From Chinchilla lanigera (taxonomy: Eukaryota; Chordata; Mammalia; Rodentia; Chinchillidae), in contig NW_004955438.1 in assembly GCF_000276665.1 (NCBI RefSeq), forward strand, positions 13,150,556 to 13,214,555: 64,000 bases of DNA. The letters are read 5' to 3'. The position numbers and the translations under genes are program-made. Below are positions 11,227 to 22,999 of this stretch, in pieces. Position 1 is the stretch's first letter; each line of letters begins with the position of its first letter. Below the pieces are notes generated by a model. That model was not told the origin of the DNA. It made no database searches and was given only the letters and a program-made list of their open reading frames with translations.

Positions 11227-11381
11227 CTTGAGGTTCCCTCGGTCCAGGGCAGCAGTCAGATGCTTGCGGACCTCGGTCAGCTGGGGCCTGGGGCCTCGGG
11301 GACTGGCACCTTGCCTCAGGGGGTGCTCCTTCAGGTACTGCTCCAGCTTCGACTCCCCAAGGAGAAGTTCTGCCATGTCAT
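11227..11381 (-). CDS. TTC7B: TTC7B coding exon 2
   Basis: Minus-strand internal exon of 155 nt encoding (D)DMAELLLGESKLEQYLKEHP, then a segment from LRQGASPRG to AALDRGNLK. The acceptor is a T-rich tract ending TTTTGCAG (AG at 11383-11382). The donor is CTCAAG|GTACCG, with GT at 11226-11225. The first two bases complete an Asp codon started in exon 1, so exon 1 must end in phase 1; the exon ends in phase 0 and joins exon 3 in frame. The peptide lies in the N-terminal helical part of TTC7B, upstream of the main TPR array. Exon 1, which should carry the start Met, is not visible between here and the CpG island at 36.6 kb and probably lies in the assembly gap. The ATG just upstream of DDMAEL in the same frame lies in intron and is not a start. 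Confidence 0.95.
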
Positions 11382-12213
11382 CTGCAAAACAGAGCAAGAG
11401 GCTACAAGGGAAGCCCCAAGGACCTCAGCACTCCCACACGCCAGGGCTCTGGCCCTCGATGAGGGTTCTGGAGCCTCATAACCTTAGACAAGGTCTGCAT
11501 GGGTGCCGTCTTACAGTGAACCAGGTACACTGCAAGGGACATTCCAGCAGCACTGGCTCAAGCACCCTGTCATTCCTTTGTCGCACACTGACTGACCCCA
11601 GAAAGATGGGTACTTAGTAGCATGGAAAGAGTTCAAATTCAACAGGGAGAAAAGAAAGTTGTCTTATGATAATAAGTCATACCATGATCTTATGCAGCAT
11701 ACACAAAACCCAAATACAATGCATTCCCAAAGGTCTGGCGTTAAGATCTCCTGGCTCTTCTGTGTTCTGTGGCCTCCTACACAGACGGAGCTGGTGGAAC
11801 CTCTGTAAAGTCAGACTCCTAAAGCAGGTCTGTGTCAAAATCATACAGACACATCTGGGAATGTCTGTAGGAAATGTTTACTCCTAAGACAGCATACATT
11901 ACTTAAAGTGTTATAATTTTCCCATTGTCTGGGTAGGCTTGTTAGTTAGAATAAACAGTTCACTCTAGGAGTAGGTCACTGGAATCCACATACCCTGACT
12001 ATCCTGAATGAATGCACAACTGTTCATACATTAGCCTGAACGTGACCTACTTTTCCTGTAATGTTCAGAACATAATTGTAATTAAAATATGAAATCAGTT
12101 TTTGAAGGTTGAGAAGGTCCATGTCTCAAGCCCATGATAGCAGCTGCTGCTGGGGTACAAGGGAGACCTCAGCAGGAGCTAGTGGCCACAATGGATGTTC
12201 ATTTTATCTACAG

Positions 12214-12407
12214 CAATAGTGGTGAACTTTATGGCATGCATATTATGGTATTTTTCCTTTAAAATTAAAGATGTTAATGTATGAGTTGTTTTTTCCAAAT
12301 TAAAACCTCAGTATTCAGGTTTAATTGCAATGTTGGTACTTTGCAATGAATAAGTGGGTTTGGGGTTGCAGTTTGGCCACTCATCACTAAAAGGTTCGCC
12401 ATCACTG
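12214..12407 (-). mobile_element. hAT-Charlie / URR1-like non-autonomous DNA transposon
   Basis: 194 bp with terminal inverted repeats: the right end AAGGTTCGCCATCACTG reads on the minus strand as CAGTGATGGCGAACCTT, and the left end is a decayed version, CAATAGTGGTGAACTTT. Flanking 8-bp direct repeats ATCTACAG (12206-12213) and ATCTGTAG (12408-12415) match 6/8, as expected for an old hAT insertion. The internal phrase CCTCAGTATTCAGGTTTAAT agrees with the rodent URR1 family as I remember it. No transposase is present. Confidence 0.7.
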
Positions 12408-14234
12408 ATCTGTAGTAACACTCTGGCCCTAGAAAAGAGAACCGATTTGCCTATGATGTATGCAGTTGAAAATTAATTCAAACAGTAATCACGAGGACCC
12501 ACTGAGGTTACGGGTGGACAGCCCACCAAAGGCACCGGAAGAGCCTTTTCCAAGGCTTCATGTGAGTCAATCCAAACTGCTGTCTAGAGGCCTCAGCAGC
12601 GCTTTGTCTGTGGACAGGGAAGCTAAAATAATCTCTTAGACATAAGACCTAGATTTTCCTGAGAAGAGCAAACTACACCAGAGCAAGCTACTGTGTTCAA
12701 GCAGTCTTCAGATGGTCAAGAAGAAAAGGCAAATGTCCTATAAGATGGAAAGAAAACCAAGCTGCCTGAAGCAGCACCCAGCAGCAGAGGACGATGAGGC
12801 AGTGCCCACAAAGGGTACAGGGTACAGGGCGCAGCCCACACAAATGAAACCAGCCTCGACCCCAGGCAAGCAGGGAAGCACCCAACAGCATTCCCCAAGG
12901 ACATGAGCCCTCCTTAAGAAAGGAACTCTTTTCTCATACTACATTTCCTAAAGCCAGGGTGCATTTTATCCTGAGTACCTCTCAATTCAAACCTGCCACA
13001 TTTCAAGTGGTCTATAACCACCCCTGAGTATATACTAGACGAGGGTATGGCTGTTGCTTATACAAGTATGTCTAAATATTTCTCTCTGTATCTGCCTGAC
13101 CCAAAAACGGGTCTAAAATAAGTATCACCCAGGATAAACAAGAGGAATTTCTGAATAACAGAACTGGGGATATTTTTAAAAATTCTTATCTCTGTAGTTT
13201 TAATTATTTATATAGAGCAGAACCATTCTCTATTACATTTAGTAAGAAAAAGGTGACTCTTCCTTTAAAGCTGAGAGTTTGTATATCAGAATATTAATCG
13301 TGGTTATTTCTAAGTAGTAAGATTATCAATCTATGCTGAACTTTTTTCCCTGTATATTTTAAATTTCCAAAAAATAAAATAGAATATGGGATTCCAAGTT
13401 CTAGGTGTGAAACCCAGTTTGTCCCTTTATGTCTTTAGCCCAATAACTATACCTCCGTGTTTTGGGGTACCTCTAAGAAAGCACTCCTCTCTGCCTGAGC
13501 TAGGATTCCTCTCCCTGCTGCTCCCCATGATCCCACCCTACCCCTTGCCTCCCCAATACTGTACCCCTCGGGCCCCTTTGAACCACATGTAAAGTCAGCT
13601 ACAGAATCCTCTTGTCTGGAAGAGAAAAAAGCAGCAGGTCAGGACCCCTGGTACGTGTTCGAGCTCTGGGACCCTAAGCACACTACTTACCCTCTCGAAG
13701 CCCCAGCTCTGCATTGATAAAATGGGAGCCACAGCACTGTGCAGACTCGGAAGAACGGCGATGAGTTCCCGGGGGAAAGGCTGCAGCCCCAGTGAGCACA
13801 GCTGCGCCGGGACTGCTGCACACAGAAGGAAGGGCACACCAGGCCGAGGAGCAGCACAAGCTAAGCAACAGCGCAAGGTCCTGGAGAGCGGTAGGCAGTC
13901 TCAGGCCATGGCTGGAGAATCAAGCTGGGGTCACAGCAAGGAGACACTGATGGTTCCCCCTCAGCGCCACCCCCACAGGATGATGTCCATAGTGCCTGGC
14001 ATGGAACACAGGTCCCGGCCAAGTCCCCGCATGTCCCAGCCAGCTCACTGCCTGGGCATCCAGGGCCACCATTCACCATGCCCCGGTAAGCACCTACCAA
14101 GGCGCTACAGCCCTCTCTTTCCACACGCCCCAGCCCAAGCCACCCCAGCTGTGCCCAACCTGGGTGGTCATTCATCTGCCTGCTCCTTCTAGACTACAAG
14201 GCACAGGGCTGAAGCAGGAACCTGTGTGTTACTC

Positions 14235-14315
14235 TCTCAGAATCCCAGGCTGGGCACAATGTCTGGCACACAGTCATTGCCCAATAAACGGGGAATTAAT
14301 CCAGCGCCAGATGAA
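14235..14315 (+). repeat. L2/MIR-type tail fragment
   Basis: ACAATGTCTGGCACACAGTC followed by CCCAATAAACGGGGAATTAA is the decayed L2/MIR 3'-end pattern. Confidence 0.5.
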
Positions 14316-15359
14316 GGCATTTGGACCACATCTCACGAGGTTAGACCTGTCACTGCCTGTAGCACTCTGCCACTGTCATCCCTGAATATTTATTTTCCTT
14401 CTTCCTCTAGTATTAAAATCCCTACACGGCTGCCCTGCGAAAGACCACCCTTCCCCAGGCTCCCTGCTGGCAGATGCTGCATCTGACTAACTTGCGGCCA
14501 ACAGGACACACAAAGTACTGCAGCCCCCGGGCCGCACCCTTGCAGGAAGTGGGTGCACCCTCTGGTTCCTCTTCACACGACACCCAGGCTGGAATAAGCA
14601 CACTCACTGACCTGGACACGACCATCTTGGACCGTGAGATGGAAGCTGCTGAGGATGAAGAACAGCGTAACAAAGGAGCCTTGGTCCCCAACACCTAGGT
14701 GCTGCCACCAAGCCCGGGGCTGCTTATGATCAATTACATGCATGGACACATTAACTTCTATCCTGTTATTGAGAAGTTGCTGCTATTCTGACCTTTGTTA
14801 TAAGCGGCCTAACTGCTCTCCTCAACAGACCTCTGAAGGAAGAAGCAGGCTTCCTGTGGAGGGCCTCTGTCTGACACCTTTACAACACCCTCCCCAAGTT
14901 CACTGGCTTCCAAACAGAGCTCCACAGAAGGCAGCTGAGACCCTTCAGTTGTTCTGTGACACTGCTGTTACATCCTGGTGTGCACAGTTTTGATTTAAAC
15001 AAAGGGTGGCAGAGTTAAAAAGAAATGTGAAAACCACTTCCCAAGTGCTAGGCAAGATTTCTGTCCCTTGTGCTTCTCTGATCTCCTGACGCTGGGGAAA
15101 GGCATCAGGTTCTTGATGCCTAGATGAAAAAGGAGCCCAGCTCCAGCTGGAACAACCAGGGGGCAGAGAGCGCCGGACGTGTTTCAAATGGGAGAGGGAG
15201 GTTTTACTCAGAATGAGGAGGCAGTCCCATAGCGGTCCCCGTCTCTCAGGACCATTCATCACTACCTCAGCGCTAGGGCAGGTGTGTCCAGCACTGGATG
15301 GATTGGAGAGGAGACCAAGCTTTCATCAGGCCTGTGCCAAGTGCACATCTGCAAGGTAG

Positions 15360-15490
15360 ATAATGTAGGGAAAGGCATCTCAGGCTGAAGGAACAGACCG
15401 TGAAAGGCGCGATGCAGCCCAGTTGTTTGGATGACTCCGAGCACTTGGTCAGAGCCAAACCATAGAGTGCTAGGTAAGGACGAGGGGGAC
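15360..15490 (+). repeat. L2 LINE fragment
   Basis: Phrases such as GGCATCTCAGGCTGAAGGAA and GACCGTGAAAGGC resemble the L2 3' region. It is old and diverged. Confidence 0.4.
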
Positions 15491-16429
15491 AGTCGGGGCT
15501 TCCTGCCAGATGCGTAAGGATCAGCTCCTCAGTTCCAGACTGCTGCACACCCCACACAAAGAGCTTATGATCTAACTTGAAATACAGCATGCGGGTTGCA
15601 AAATAATTTTTGAAATTTTTATAAGTTCTAGGCTCCAGCTTAATCTCTCAAGCAAATTATGTCACCTTTGTTCCCCTTCACAAGAGGTGAATTCCTTTCC
15701 ACTCACACTTGGGACCAGGCAGGCAGACATTAAAAACACCATCAGCTTATGCCAGAGAAACCTCAGAGGCTGCAAGGCAATCCTAGCGAGGAGGGTGCTG
15801 GGCAGCCGGACCTCCACTCCACAAGCCCTGCCTGTACTTGTCCACACCTCCGGGGCTCCCAGTGACAGTCCACTGCCAACAGGAAGGACCAGACACCACC
15901 CAACCTGCTTTTACTGCCCAATCATGGGTCAGACAGAGGGGCAAAAGAGAAAAAAGGCACTCTGGGGGCATACCAGAAAATCAATTCCAGATGGACGAAA
16001 GAATTAAGTACAAAATAACAGAGCTCTGAGTGTTAAAATAGACTGTCACTTCCTGCCCAGATGGAGTCCTACAGGCCGAATTTATCCTCCCATTTGAAAC
16101 AACCATAGAAACAAGACAGATGATGTGAAAAGTCAGTTTTCATGACACTGGACATCAGGCAACATAGAATGGAGATGGAATGGAGATGCCTGAGAGAGTG
16201 AGAAACAAGGCGAGCCCATGAATGCTTAGAGAGCATCCACATGTGACAGGAGGACACAGACCTTCCCGTGGAATCCTGCACACAAACTTCCAACCCAAGG
16301 ATGCGCTCCGCTCACCCACACACACAGGATCCACACAGCTGGGTTTTCCCCGGCTGCCTAAGGATCAGCCGCTCTGCGAAGTGGGCCAGGCAGGCAGGAG
16401 GTCTGCACAATGAGAAGCCCCACAGCACA

Positions 16430-16625
16430 ATAGGGAGCAGGGCTTCGGCCTCAGGCAGCCTGAAGCTTGAATCCCAGCTCCCTCGCTTACCAGCTGTGCC
16501 ACTGGGTAAGACATTTAACCTCTCTGAGCCTCAGTTTCCCCAACTGGCTTGTGTGAGGATAGATAATAAAGGCAATAAATGTAGTATAAAGCAGATGCTA
16601 AGTAAACATTAGCTACTACTACTGA
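16430..16625 (+). repeat. MIR SINE (old)
   Basis: A well preserved MIR: TTGAATCCCAGCTCCCTCGC, ACCTCTCTGAGCCTCAGTTT, ending near GATGCTAAGTAAACATTAGC. Confidence 0.85.
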
Positions 16626-17919
16626 CATTTTCTTTCGTTTAGGGTCTACTATTTTCCAGAAAAGTTATGGCAGACGTTGTGGGGTCAGACAGCATTATGA
16701 GACACAATCCCAGCATCACAGAGGGGTCTGCAAAGTGGTCAGAAGATACAAATGCTGGGAAATGGTCACTAACAGCCCAGCCAGACTGAGCTCTTCAAGT
16801 ACCGTGCGTCCCACTAAGCACTGACACGATCCCAACAGTGCTGAAAACAACACTAGGATGCTAGGACTATTATTCCCTCCATGTTACAGAGGACAGGCAC
16901 AAGATGGGCAGCAATCCACCAAAGGACGCAAGCTGGTCACCCTGGAGCTGGGCCTGAGCCCAGGCAGCCTCCCAGCACCGTGTATCCAGCAACCCGCACA
17001 AACCACCGGAACACCGGCAGCCAGAGTGGCCGGGCTTCCCTCCCAACTGGCTGTGCGAACCTGGCTAAGCCACTTAACCCCTTTGCTGCAGGGGCTGGAC
17101 AGGTACTTTTAGAGTCTCTATCATGCTCTACCTGCCAGGATTTTCAGGGCACCAGAGTGAGGCGATATCTGGGTGGCTGGGGCTGGTCTTACACTTCAGT
17201 GTTTGAGGAGGGCTATAGGAGCCCTGGTGACACAAAGGGAGACACAAAGCCCAAACTGAACAGAGACCATGAGTGAAAACCCTTAACAAGCACAGCAGAG
17301 TACAGGGCATCAGCCCCAGGGGACCCATGCTCTGGTCCTGCTCTGAAAACACAGTCCCAGGAGCCTTGTGGCTGGCACAGCTCGATGCCTGGGGCACCTG
17401 GTCCCCAGGGAAAGTGGGCTGTGGCCTTGGTCTTCCTCGGACCCCTCTGCAGGGTAAGCAGCTCATATGCAGACTTTTGATCAGGTGTGGCAAAAAAAAA
17501 AAAAACCCATAAAATTCCTTCTCTGTTCCTGGGAGTACTTGATGCCATAAAAATCCAAACCACTCAGTTCCGATGTCAGCAGAGGCATTTAGGTCTATTC
17601 AAACCGCTCCTGCTGTGGCTGTGATCCAGGAGGAAAAAATAAACCCCTATTCAAGCAGGAGCTGGCTGTGCAGTGTTCCTTCAGCCTCCCCTTCATCGCA
17701 CGGCATCCAGCCAGGTTCTCCACTTCTCAGGTCTCACGTGGATGCCGTCCCCTCACTCTTGGCTTCTTAGAGGTAACTCTGCATCTGCACTACTTGTGAC
17801 TGCCCCGTCTTGCCCCACCCCCAAGAGTGCTGCTAGGAAAACGGACAGGATGATCACACAGTGTCGTCAGGGCAGAAATCCACGTGAGCGTCTCCAGGGG
17901 ACAACTTAGCAATTTCTTT

Positions 17920-18042
17920 TCTTTTCTTTTTTGAGACAGGGTCTAAGTTGCACAAGCTAACCTCAAAGTCTCAGTATTCCTGCCTCGGCTTCCTGAGGGC
18001 TGGGATTACAGGTATGCATCACCATGCCTGGCTCAGTATAGC
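17920..18042 (-). mobile_element. B1-like SINE
   Basis: TTTTGAGACAGGGTCTAAGT through GGGATTACAGGTATGCATCA is a reverse-oriented 7SL-derived SINE. Confidence 0.85.
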
Positions 18043-18123
18043 AATTTCTATACAACACTTTATGTAACTGTATCATCTGACCCAGAAACTCCAGTTCCAG
18101 GAACTTATCGCATAGACACATGC

Positions 18124-18126
<3 letters not shown>

Positions 18127-18166
<40 letters not shown>
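18127..18166 (+). repeat. (GT)n microsatellite
   Basis: About 18 GT units directly abutting the ID half of a SINE dimer. Confidence 0.97.
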
Positions 18167-18352
18167 TACTGAGGATTAAACCCAGGACCTTCATGCAAAA
18201 CTACATCCATAGCTTTTTCATTTCTTTCTTTCTTTTTTTTTTTTTGCAACAGGGTCTCACTAAGGTACCCAGACTGGGCTCAAAATCTTTCTGCCTCAGC
18301 CTCTGAGAGAGCTAGGATCCCAGATGTGCATCACCACATCTGGCTGACACAT
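18167..18352 (-). mobile_element. B1-ID dimeric SINE
   Basis: On the plus strand an ID half (GGTACTGAGGATTAAACCCA) is followed, after a T-rich linker, by a B1 half (GCAACAGGGTCTCACTAAGG). In element orientation this is B1 then ID, the dimer known from squirrel-related and some other non-murid rodents. Confidence 0.8.
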
Positions 18353-18523
18353 ATACTCTTAAGTACAAATTCATAGATAGACTACAAATATTCATAAGGG
18401 CAAAAGATAGAGATCCATCTATTGGGTCCTTGACAGGGGACCTGTTCTATGAATTCAGATGTGTCCCACGCAACAGGACATAGGGGCATCCATTAAACAA
18501 AAGGAATAGATTTAACACAAACC

Positions 18524-18999
18524 TGTGTTATCCTGATTGCGTAAACAGTCTGCAACTTCACATTTCCTGAGTCCCTGTGTTTTGGGACCCCTTGCCCTGA
18601 CCCTGGGTTTGGCTGCAGCACTTGCTCTGACCAGTAAGGCAGTACCAACTCTGGTGCACACAGACGCTTAGAACAGGGCTTGCTCACTTCCTCTTCCCTC
18701 TTGCCCTGTGGCCGCCATGAGGATGTGTGTGGGTCATGGTGGCCCTGACACACGGCAACCCAATGGAGGAGGAAGGGTCACGTGGAGCACAGTGGAGCTG
18801 TCTCAGCCAAGGCTCAGCCACGTAAGAGAGCCCAGCCAGGAGCAGCGAAATCACAGGGCTGAAGGCCAGCAGAATCCAGATGCATGAGGATGCCATGCAT
18901 GAGTGAGCCTGCAACCATGAAAAATAATGAAAAGTGGGTGTTCTAAGGTACAAAGTCCTAGGCTGGTTTGTTACACAGCACTAGACACTAACTAACACA
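18524..18999 (+). mobile_element. MaLR/ERVL-type LTR
   Basis: It starts TGTGTTATCCTGATTGCG and ends GGTTTGTTACACAGCACTAG ... CTAACACA, a pattern shared with mammalian MaLR-type LTRs. The end is followed by a partial tandem copy (see 18962-19021). Confidence 0.55.
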
Positions 19000-19021
19000 G
19001 CTGGTTTGTTACACAGCACTA
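18962..19021 (+). repeat. 38-bp-period tandem duplication at the LTR edge
   Basis: GCTGGTTTGTTACACAGCAC plus TA occurs exactly at 18962-18983 and 19000-19021, spaced 38 bp. Confidence 0.9.
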
Positions 19022-19227
19022 ACAATCTCAAAGACAGAAGGGTGCAAAAAAACAAGATACAGAGAGAATATACAGTATGTCTGCACTGAGTACAAAAATC
19101 CCCACTAATATCATATTTTCTTATGGATGGACAGATTACAGAACACATCTGAAAAAATCCCCACAAAAATCCTGAAAGTAGCTGTGTCAGTAGAAGGGGA
19201 CAAAATATAGGAAGAAGGTTATTTTTC

Positions 19228-19607
19228 ATACTACAAAAGGTTCCTGTTTTTTCAACCTATGATTTTTTGATTTTATGGTGGTGCAAAAGTGAGATGGGCT
19301 CAATATTCTTCAGACTTTAAATTCTTTTCCTGGGCTACTGACACATGGTATGGGACACCCTCAAGGTGCAGGGCTGCAGTAGTGAGCTGCAGTTCCCAGG
19401 TCACAGTTAGCTTGTAGGAACAGGCTTCCTGTTAGATGGTTCTGCCCAACAGCAGGCTAACCTAAGTGTTCTGCACATGTTTAAGGTATAGACTAAGCTA
19501 TGTTTGGTAGGTTCAGTATACTAAGGGCATTTTCAACATATGATATTTTCAGCTCACAATGGGTTTATTCAAACCTTATTGCACTGTAAGTTAAGGAGCA
19601 TCTATAT
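19228..19607 (+). mobile_element. Tigger-type (TcMar) DNA transposon fragment
   Basis: The left end TCAACCTATGATTTTTTGAT and right end AAGTTAAGGAGCATCTATAT are a decayed inverted pair. Internal GTAGTGAGCTGCAGTTCCCA and TGATATTTTCAGCTCACAAT match the mammalian Tigger pattern I remember. The subfamily is uncertain. Confidence 0.6.
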
Positions 19608-19703
19608 CAGTGATGGTAAACCTTTTAGAGCATTCAATGCTAACAAAAAAAATGATAACAAATACCCCACTGCAGCACACACGCCATAGGTTCACCACCA
19701 CTG
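19608..19703 (+). mobile_element. Short hAT-Charlie / URR1-like element
   Basis: Only 96 bp between the inverted ends CAGTGATGGTAAACCTTTT and ATAGGTTCACCACCACTG. The 8-bp flanks ATCTATAT (19600-19607) and TTCTGTAT (19704-19711) match 6/8. It shares its end with the element at 12214-12407 and is inserted at the very end of a Tigger element. Confidence 0.65.
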
Positions 19704-20332
19704 TTCTGTATACCCTTTTGAATTATTTGATTTTTATTACTATGTACATTCATTATCTGTATAAGACATGAACCAGCTGATTTTGGTGGGCCCTGAATCT
19801 TGAGTGCTGGTCTGGCCATGTACGAAGGGTCAAGTTCACACGAGCTTGACCATCATCTCAGAGCCAAGTGAAGAGTGTTAAGGCTCGGCTCACTCCTGAG
19901 GGTCCACCTTCCACTTTCCCTGGGCAGCACACACAAGTCTGGACCCAACATCCTCCCAAGGCTATGGCCTCCGTCTCACCTGAAGGAGCCTAGACACACT
20001 GTGCCTCCCCACCTCCTCCTGCCAAACCCCCAGCGTTCTTCTTGGGGCAGCTTCCTGGCTCCCCTGGCCTGAGCTAAGCATGTTCCTGGCAGCACCCTGC
20101 ACGCTTTCGTCTCACCAGCAGGAGAACCAATCGGGGAGGCCTCTGCCCTCAGCAAGCTCCCACTGCAGACAAGGCAGACAGGCAACCAGAAAAGGGCCAG
20201 CGAGGAGTAAGAATATGGAGAATTAAAATGGGGTGGGGGGATAAACAGTGACACTGACAGACTGGTGGCTGCTTCGCACTGGGTGGCCAGGGGTCTTCAC
20301 ACTGACCTAGCTATATCCCAAAATAAGTTTTC

Positions 20333-20500
20333 TGTTTCTGAGACAGGCTCTTGCTAAGTTACCCAGGCTGGGCTTTCTCGGGCTACTGATATATAGCATG
20401 AGACTCCTTCAAGGTGCCGGGCCGCAGTAGGAAGCTGCAGCTCCCAGGTAGCCATGCAGTCCTCCCCGCCTCAGCCTCCTGAGTAGCTGGGGTAACCAGG
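20333..20500 (-). mobile_element. B1-like SINE split by about 85 bp of Tigger sequence
   Basis: B1 arms are seen at 20333-20373 (GAGACAGGCTCTTGCTAAGT ... CCCAGGCTGG) and about 20460-20500 (GCCTCAGCCTCCTGAGTAGC). Between them, 20374-20458 (CGGGCTACTGATATATAGCA ... AAGCTGCAGCTCCCAGGT) matches 19333-19413 of the Tigger element. An Alu-like monomer would have only a short linker here. Confidence 0.6.
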
Positions 20501-20509
20501 TCCTGCTGA

Positions 20510-20740
20510 AAGTTTTTAAAAGCTCCCTCTTGTCTGCTGTCCATGGAGTGGACTCAGGTGGAGGGGCAGAGGCAGGGACAGAAATGGTCAGAGGGCCACT
20601 CCAGTAGTCAAATGAGAGGTAACAGCATCTTGGACGTGGGTGAGGGTGAGAAACAGTACCGGAAGGAAGCGACAGACTGATTGAGGACAGAGTTTGGCGG
20701 TAAAATAAACAAGACTTACTAATGGGCTGGACTGGAGGTG
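20510..20740 (+). repeat. L2 LINE fragment
   Basis: CACTCCAGTAGTCAAATGAG and ACAGACTGATTGAGGACAG resemble the L2 3' region. It is diverged. Confidence 0.45.
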
Positions 20741-21169
20741 CGGCAGACAGAATAATGGCCCTCAAAGAAGACTACAACGGTCTAGTCTCTGGAACCGGTG
20801 AAGATGCATTTTACATGGCAATGGGACTTTGCAGCTATGATTACATTAAGGATCTTGAGACAGGAGAATGATCCAGATCATCTGGGCACCAGGGAGGAGA
20901 TGTGACAACAGAAGCAGACAGATGAGGGTGGCTACGCTGCTGGCCTGGGGCACGGTGGAAGGGGTCACAAGCCATGTGACAGAGACAGCCTCCAGCAGAT
21001 TGGAAAGGCAGATTCGCCCATGGGGCCTTCAGAAGGAACACAGCCCCAATGACACTTGATTTGGGCCCATTTCTAACTTCTGAACTCCAAAACGCTGAGA
21101 GTACATCTGCATTGTTTTAAGCCACTGAATGAGTGATAATTCGTTACAGCAGCCACAGAAACTAATACA
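20741..21169 (+). mobile_element. MaLR/ERVL-type LTR
   Basis: Key phrases are AATAATGGCCCTCAAAGAAG, GGGACTTTGCAGCTATGATT, AAGGATCTTGAGACAGGAGA and the end CAGAAACTAATAC. This is a common mammalian LTR pattern with no coding content. Confidence 0.6.
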
Positions 21170-21959
21170 TGAAAGATAAAGAGTGGAGAAGGATGAAGGC
21201 CAGCTCCTCAACTAGAGACTGCAGTGTGGGGACAGAGGTACCAGGTCACCACATACTGAAGCCAGGAGGAAGGAAGCCACGTTCAATGTGCCATGACACT
21301 CAGCGTCCAAGTCCGGATCACAGCTGGAGGGGGCTGCACCGGAGGCCCAGCGGCAGACATGGGACACGGCTGTGACAGAAGCCATGGCTAGGCCATGCTT
21401 CTGGCAACAGGGAGTGGTCAGGCGGGCTAGCAGCAGCTGGAACACCAGGATAACGGCACAGCGTAATTACTATATTTGGCAACATGAGGCCCCACAGGAG
21501 GGTGACCTGACACAGGGTGCTCCCCGTGGGGTGTGGCGAGGAGCCCCTGCAGCAGGCCGAGGAGGCGCCCTGGGTGGGAATGGGAACCGGGCACGAGAAG
21601 GGCTGCAGCGGGGCTGAGGAAGTCTCAGCAGGGCAGTGGTGGCACCTGAGTGTGATGCAGGCCACGAGGGGCAGGAGGGGAGGCCGCAGCCGCTGCTGTG
21701 CCTGAGCGGAGAAGGCAAGCGCACCGCTGTGCAAGGGGGCTGAAGTGCAGGTTCGACCGCAGGCGATCAGAGAGTTCGCTGCTGCTTTTCTGTTTGCTTT
21801 TGTCTTAGTGCACGTTTGCAGTCATGCTGATTGCATTCGTCACGGGGAGTCAGTACCCGTACGTGACACATCTTAACTCCTATTCCCCTCCCTCTCCTCT
21901 CCCGCTCCTTCCATCTCTGGATCCCTGCCTACCTGCCAAAAGATCTACCTCCTTGCTTC

Positions 21960-22395
21960 TACTGTCTTTTAAAAAATTATTTACGCTTTGAATGTCTCAT
22001 ATAAGAGAAGTTATGCCATATTTAAGCTTCTATGTCTGATTTATTTCACTTAACATTATAATCTTCAGGTGCATCCACTTTCCAACAAATGACTCAAGTT
22101 TATCCTTGAGAGCAAAGTCGTACCGTACTGTGTATAAATACTGCATTTTCTCTACCCAGTCATCTGTTGGTGAACACACAGGTTGCTTCCTAGAGTTAAT
22201 TATGATGAGTTGTGGGGCCACAGTACGAACACGGGTATGCGTGGATCAGTATGGCATGATGTCTCTAACTCTTTCAGGAAGGCACCTAGCAGGCAACTAG
22301 CTAGGTCAAATGGAATTTCTAATTTTAGTTTTTTGAGAAATTGCCACACTGATCTCCACAGTGGTTGTACCAAGTTTATCCTGCTGCTTGTACTT
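21960..22395 (-). mobile_element. L1 ORF2 3' fragment, antisense
   Basis: TTGAGAAATTGCCACACTGA and TCCACAGTGGTTGTACCAAG are the reverse complement of a conserved L1 ORF2 3' segment. Frames are broken. Confidence 0.8.
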
Positions 22396-22779
22396 CCTCA
22401 GTGAAAACCACAGCAGGTCCTGAGCTAGGTAGGAGTGAGAGGGTGGCCTTAGAGGCAGAGGACAGCGTGTCTGCAAAGTGGGAATTTGAGCCCACCACAC
22501 AGCAGGGGGCTCTCCAAGGTCTGGATCATCAGCTGTGTGTGGTCAGCAGGGCGCACAGCCTTCTCTAGCCACGCGAGGGGGGTGTGGATGGTAGACGGGG
22601 TGAGCCAGGGTGGGGCCGTGTCACTCAGTAGTGTGAGAAGGGACACACTTCTACAAAAGCAGATTCGCTGTTCACCGGGAGCTTTACAACATAAGGCATA
22701 TCGTGGGGCCTCCCCAAAGTTAAGGCCAAAGTCCTTGGAACCTATCCCCTCTCTCTCACCCCATCTTGTCACTCACGCT

Positions 22780-22850
22780 CATGCTCTGTCACCAGTGCTT
22801 GGCACAGAGGAGGGACCCAATAAGCATTTCTGGAATGAATCAACCACACA
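22780..22850 (+). repeat. L2 tail fragment
   Basis: CAGTGCTTGGCACAGAGGAG with CAATAAGCATTTCTGGAATG is the L2 3'-end pattern. Confidence 0.6.
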
Positions 22851-22999
22851 TCTCCCATTTAGACAGGACTCAAGTTCTTGGCCTCAGGAGACTTAGCTCC
22901 CCTGGGTGTGTGCCACATGATGGCCATCACTATTGACCCAGGCCTTCCAGTTCCTACCTCAGGGCTACAGTTGGCCATCCCCTCCTCAACCCATCTTTG

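Noticed and set aside
11090..11617. 175-codon plus-strand frame
   Set aside because: It is antisense to TTC7B exon 2, whose minus-strand reading is clearly the real one.
14474..14698. Plus-strand frame with an acidic C-terminal stretch (EMEAAEDEEQRNK)
   Set aside because: Short, on the opposite strand to TTC7B, with no flanking splice signals or homology. An equally long frame overlaps it on the other strand.
20374..20458. Possible 7SL S-domain remnant inside the SINE
   Set aside because: A short stretch (CTACTGAT...AGCA) resembles 7SL, but the match to the Tigger copy at 19333-19413 is longer and better.
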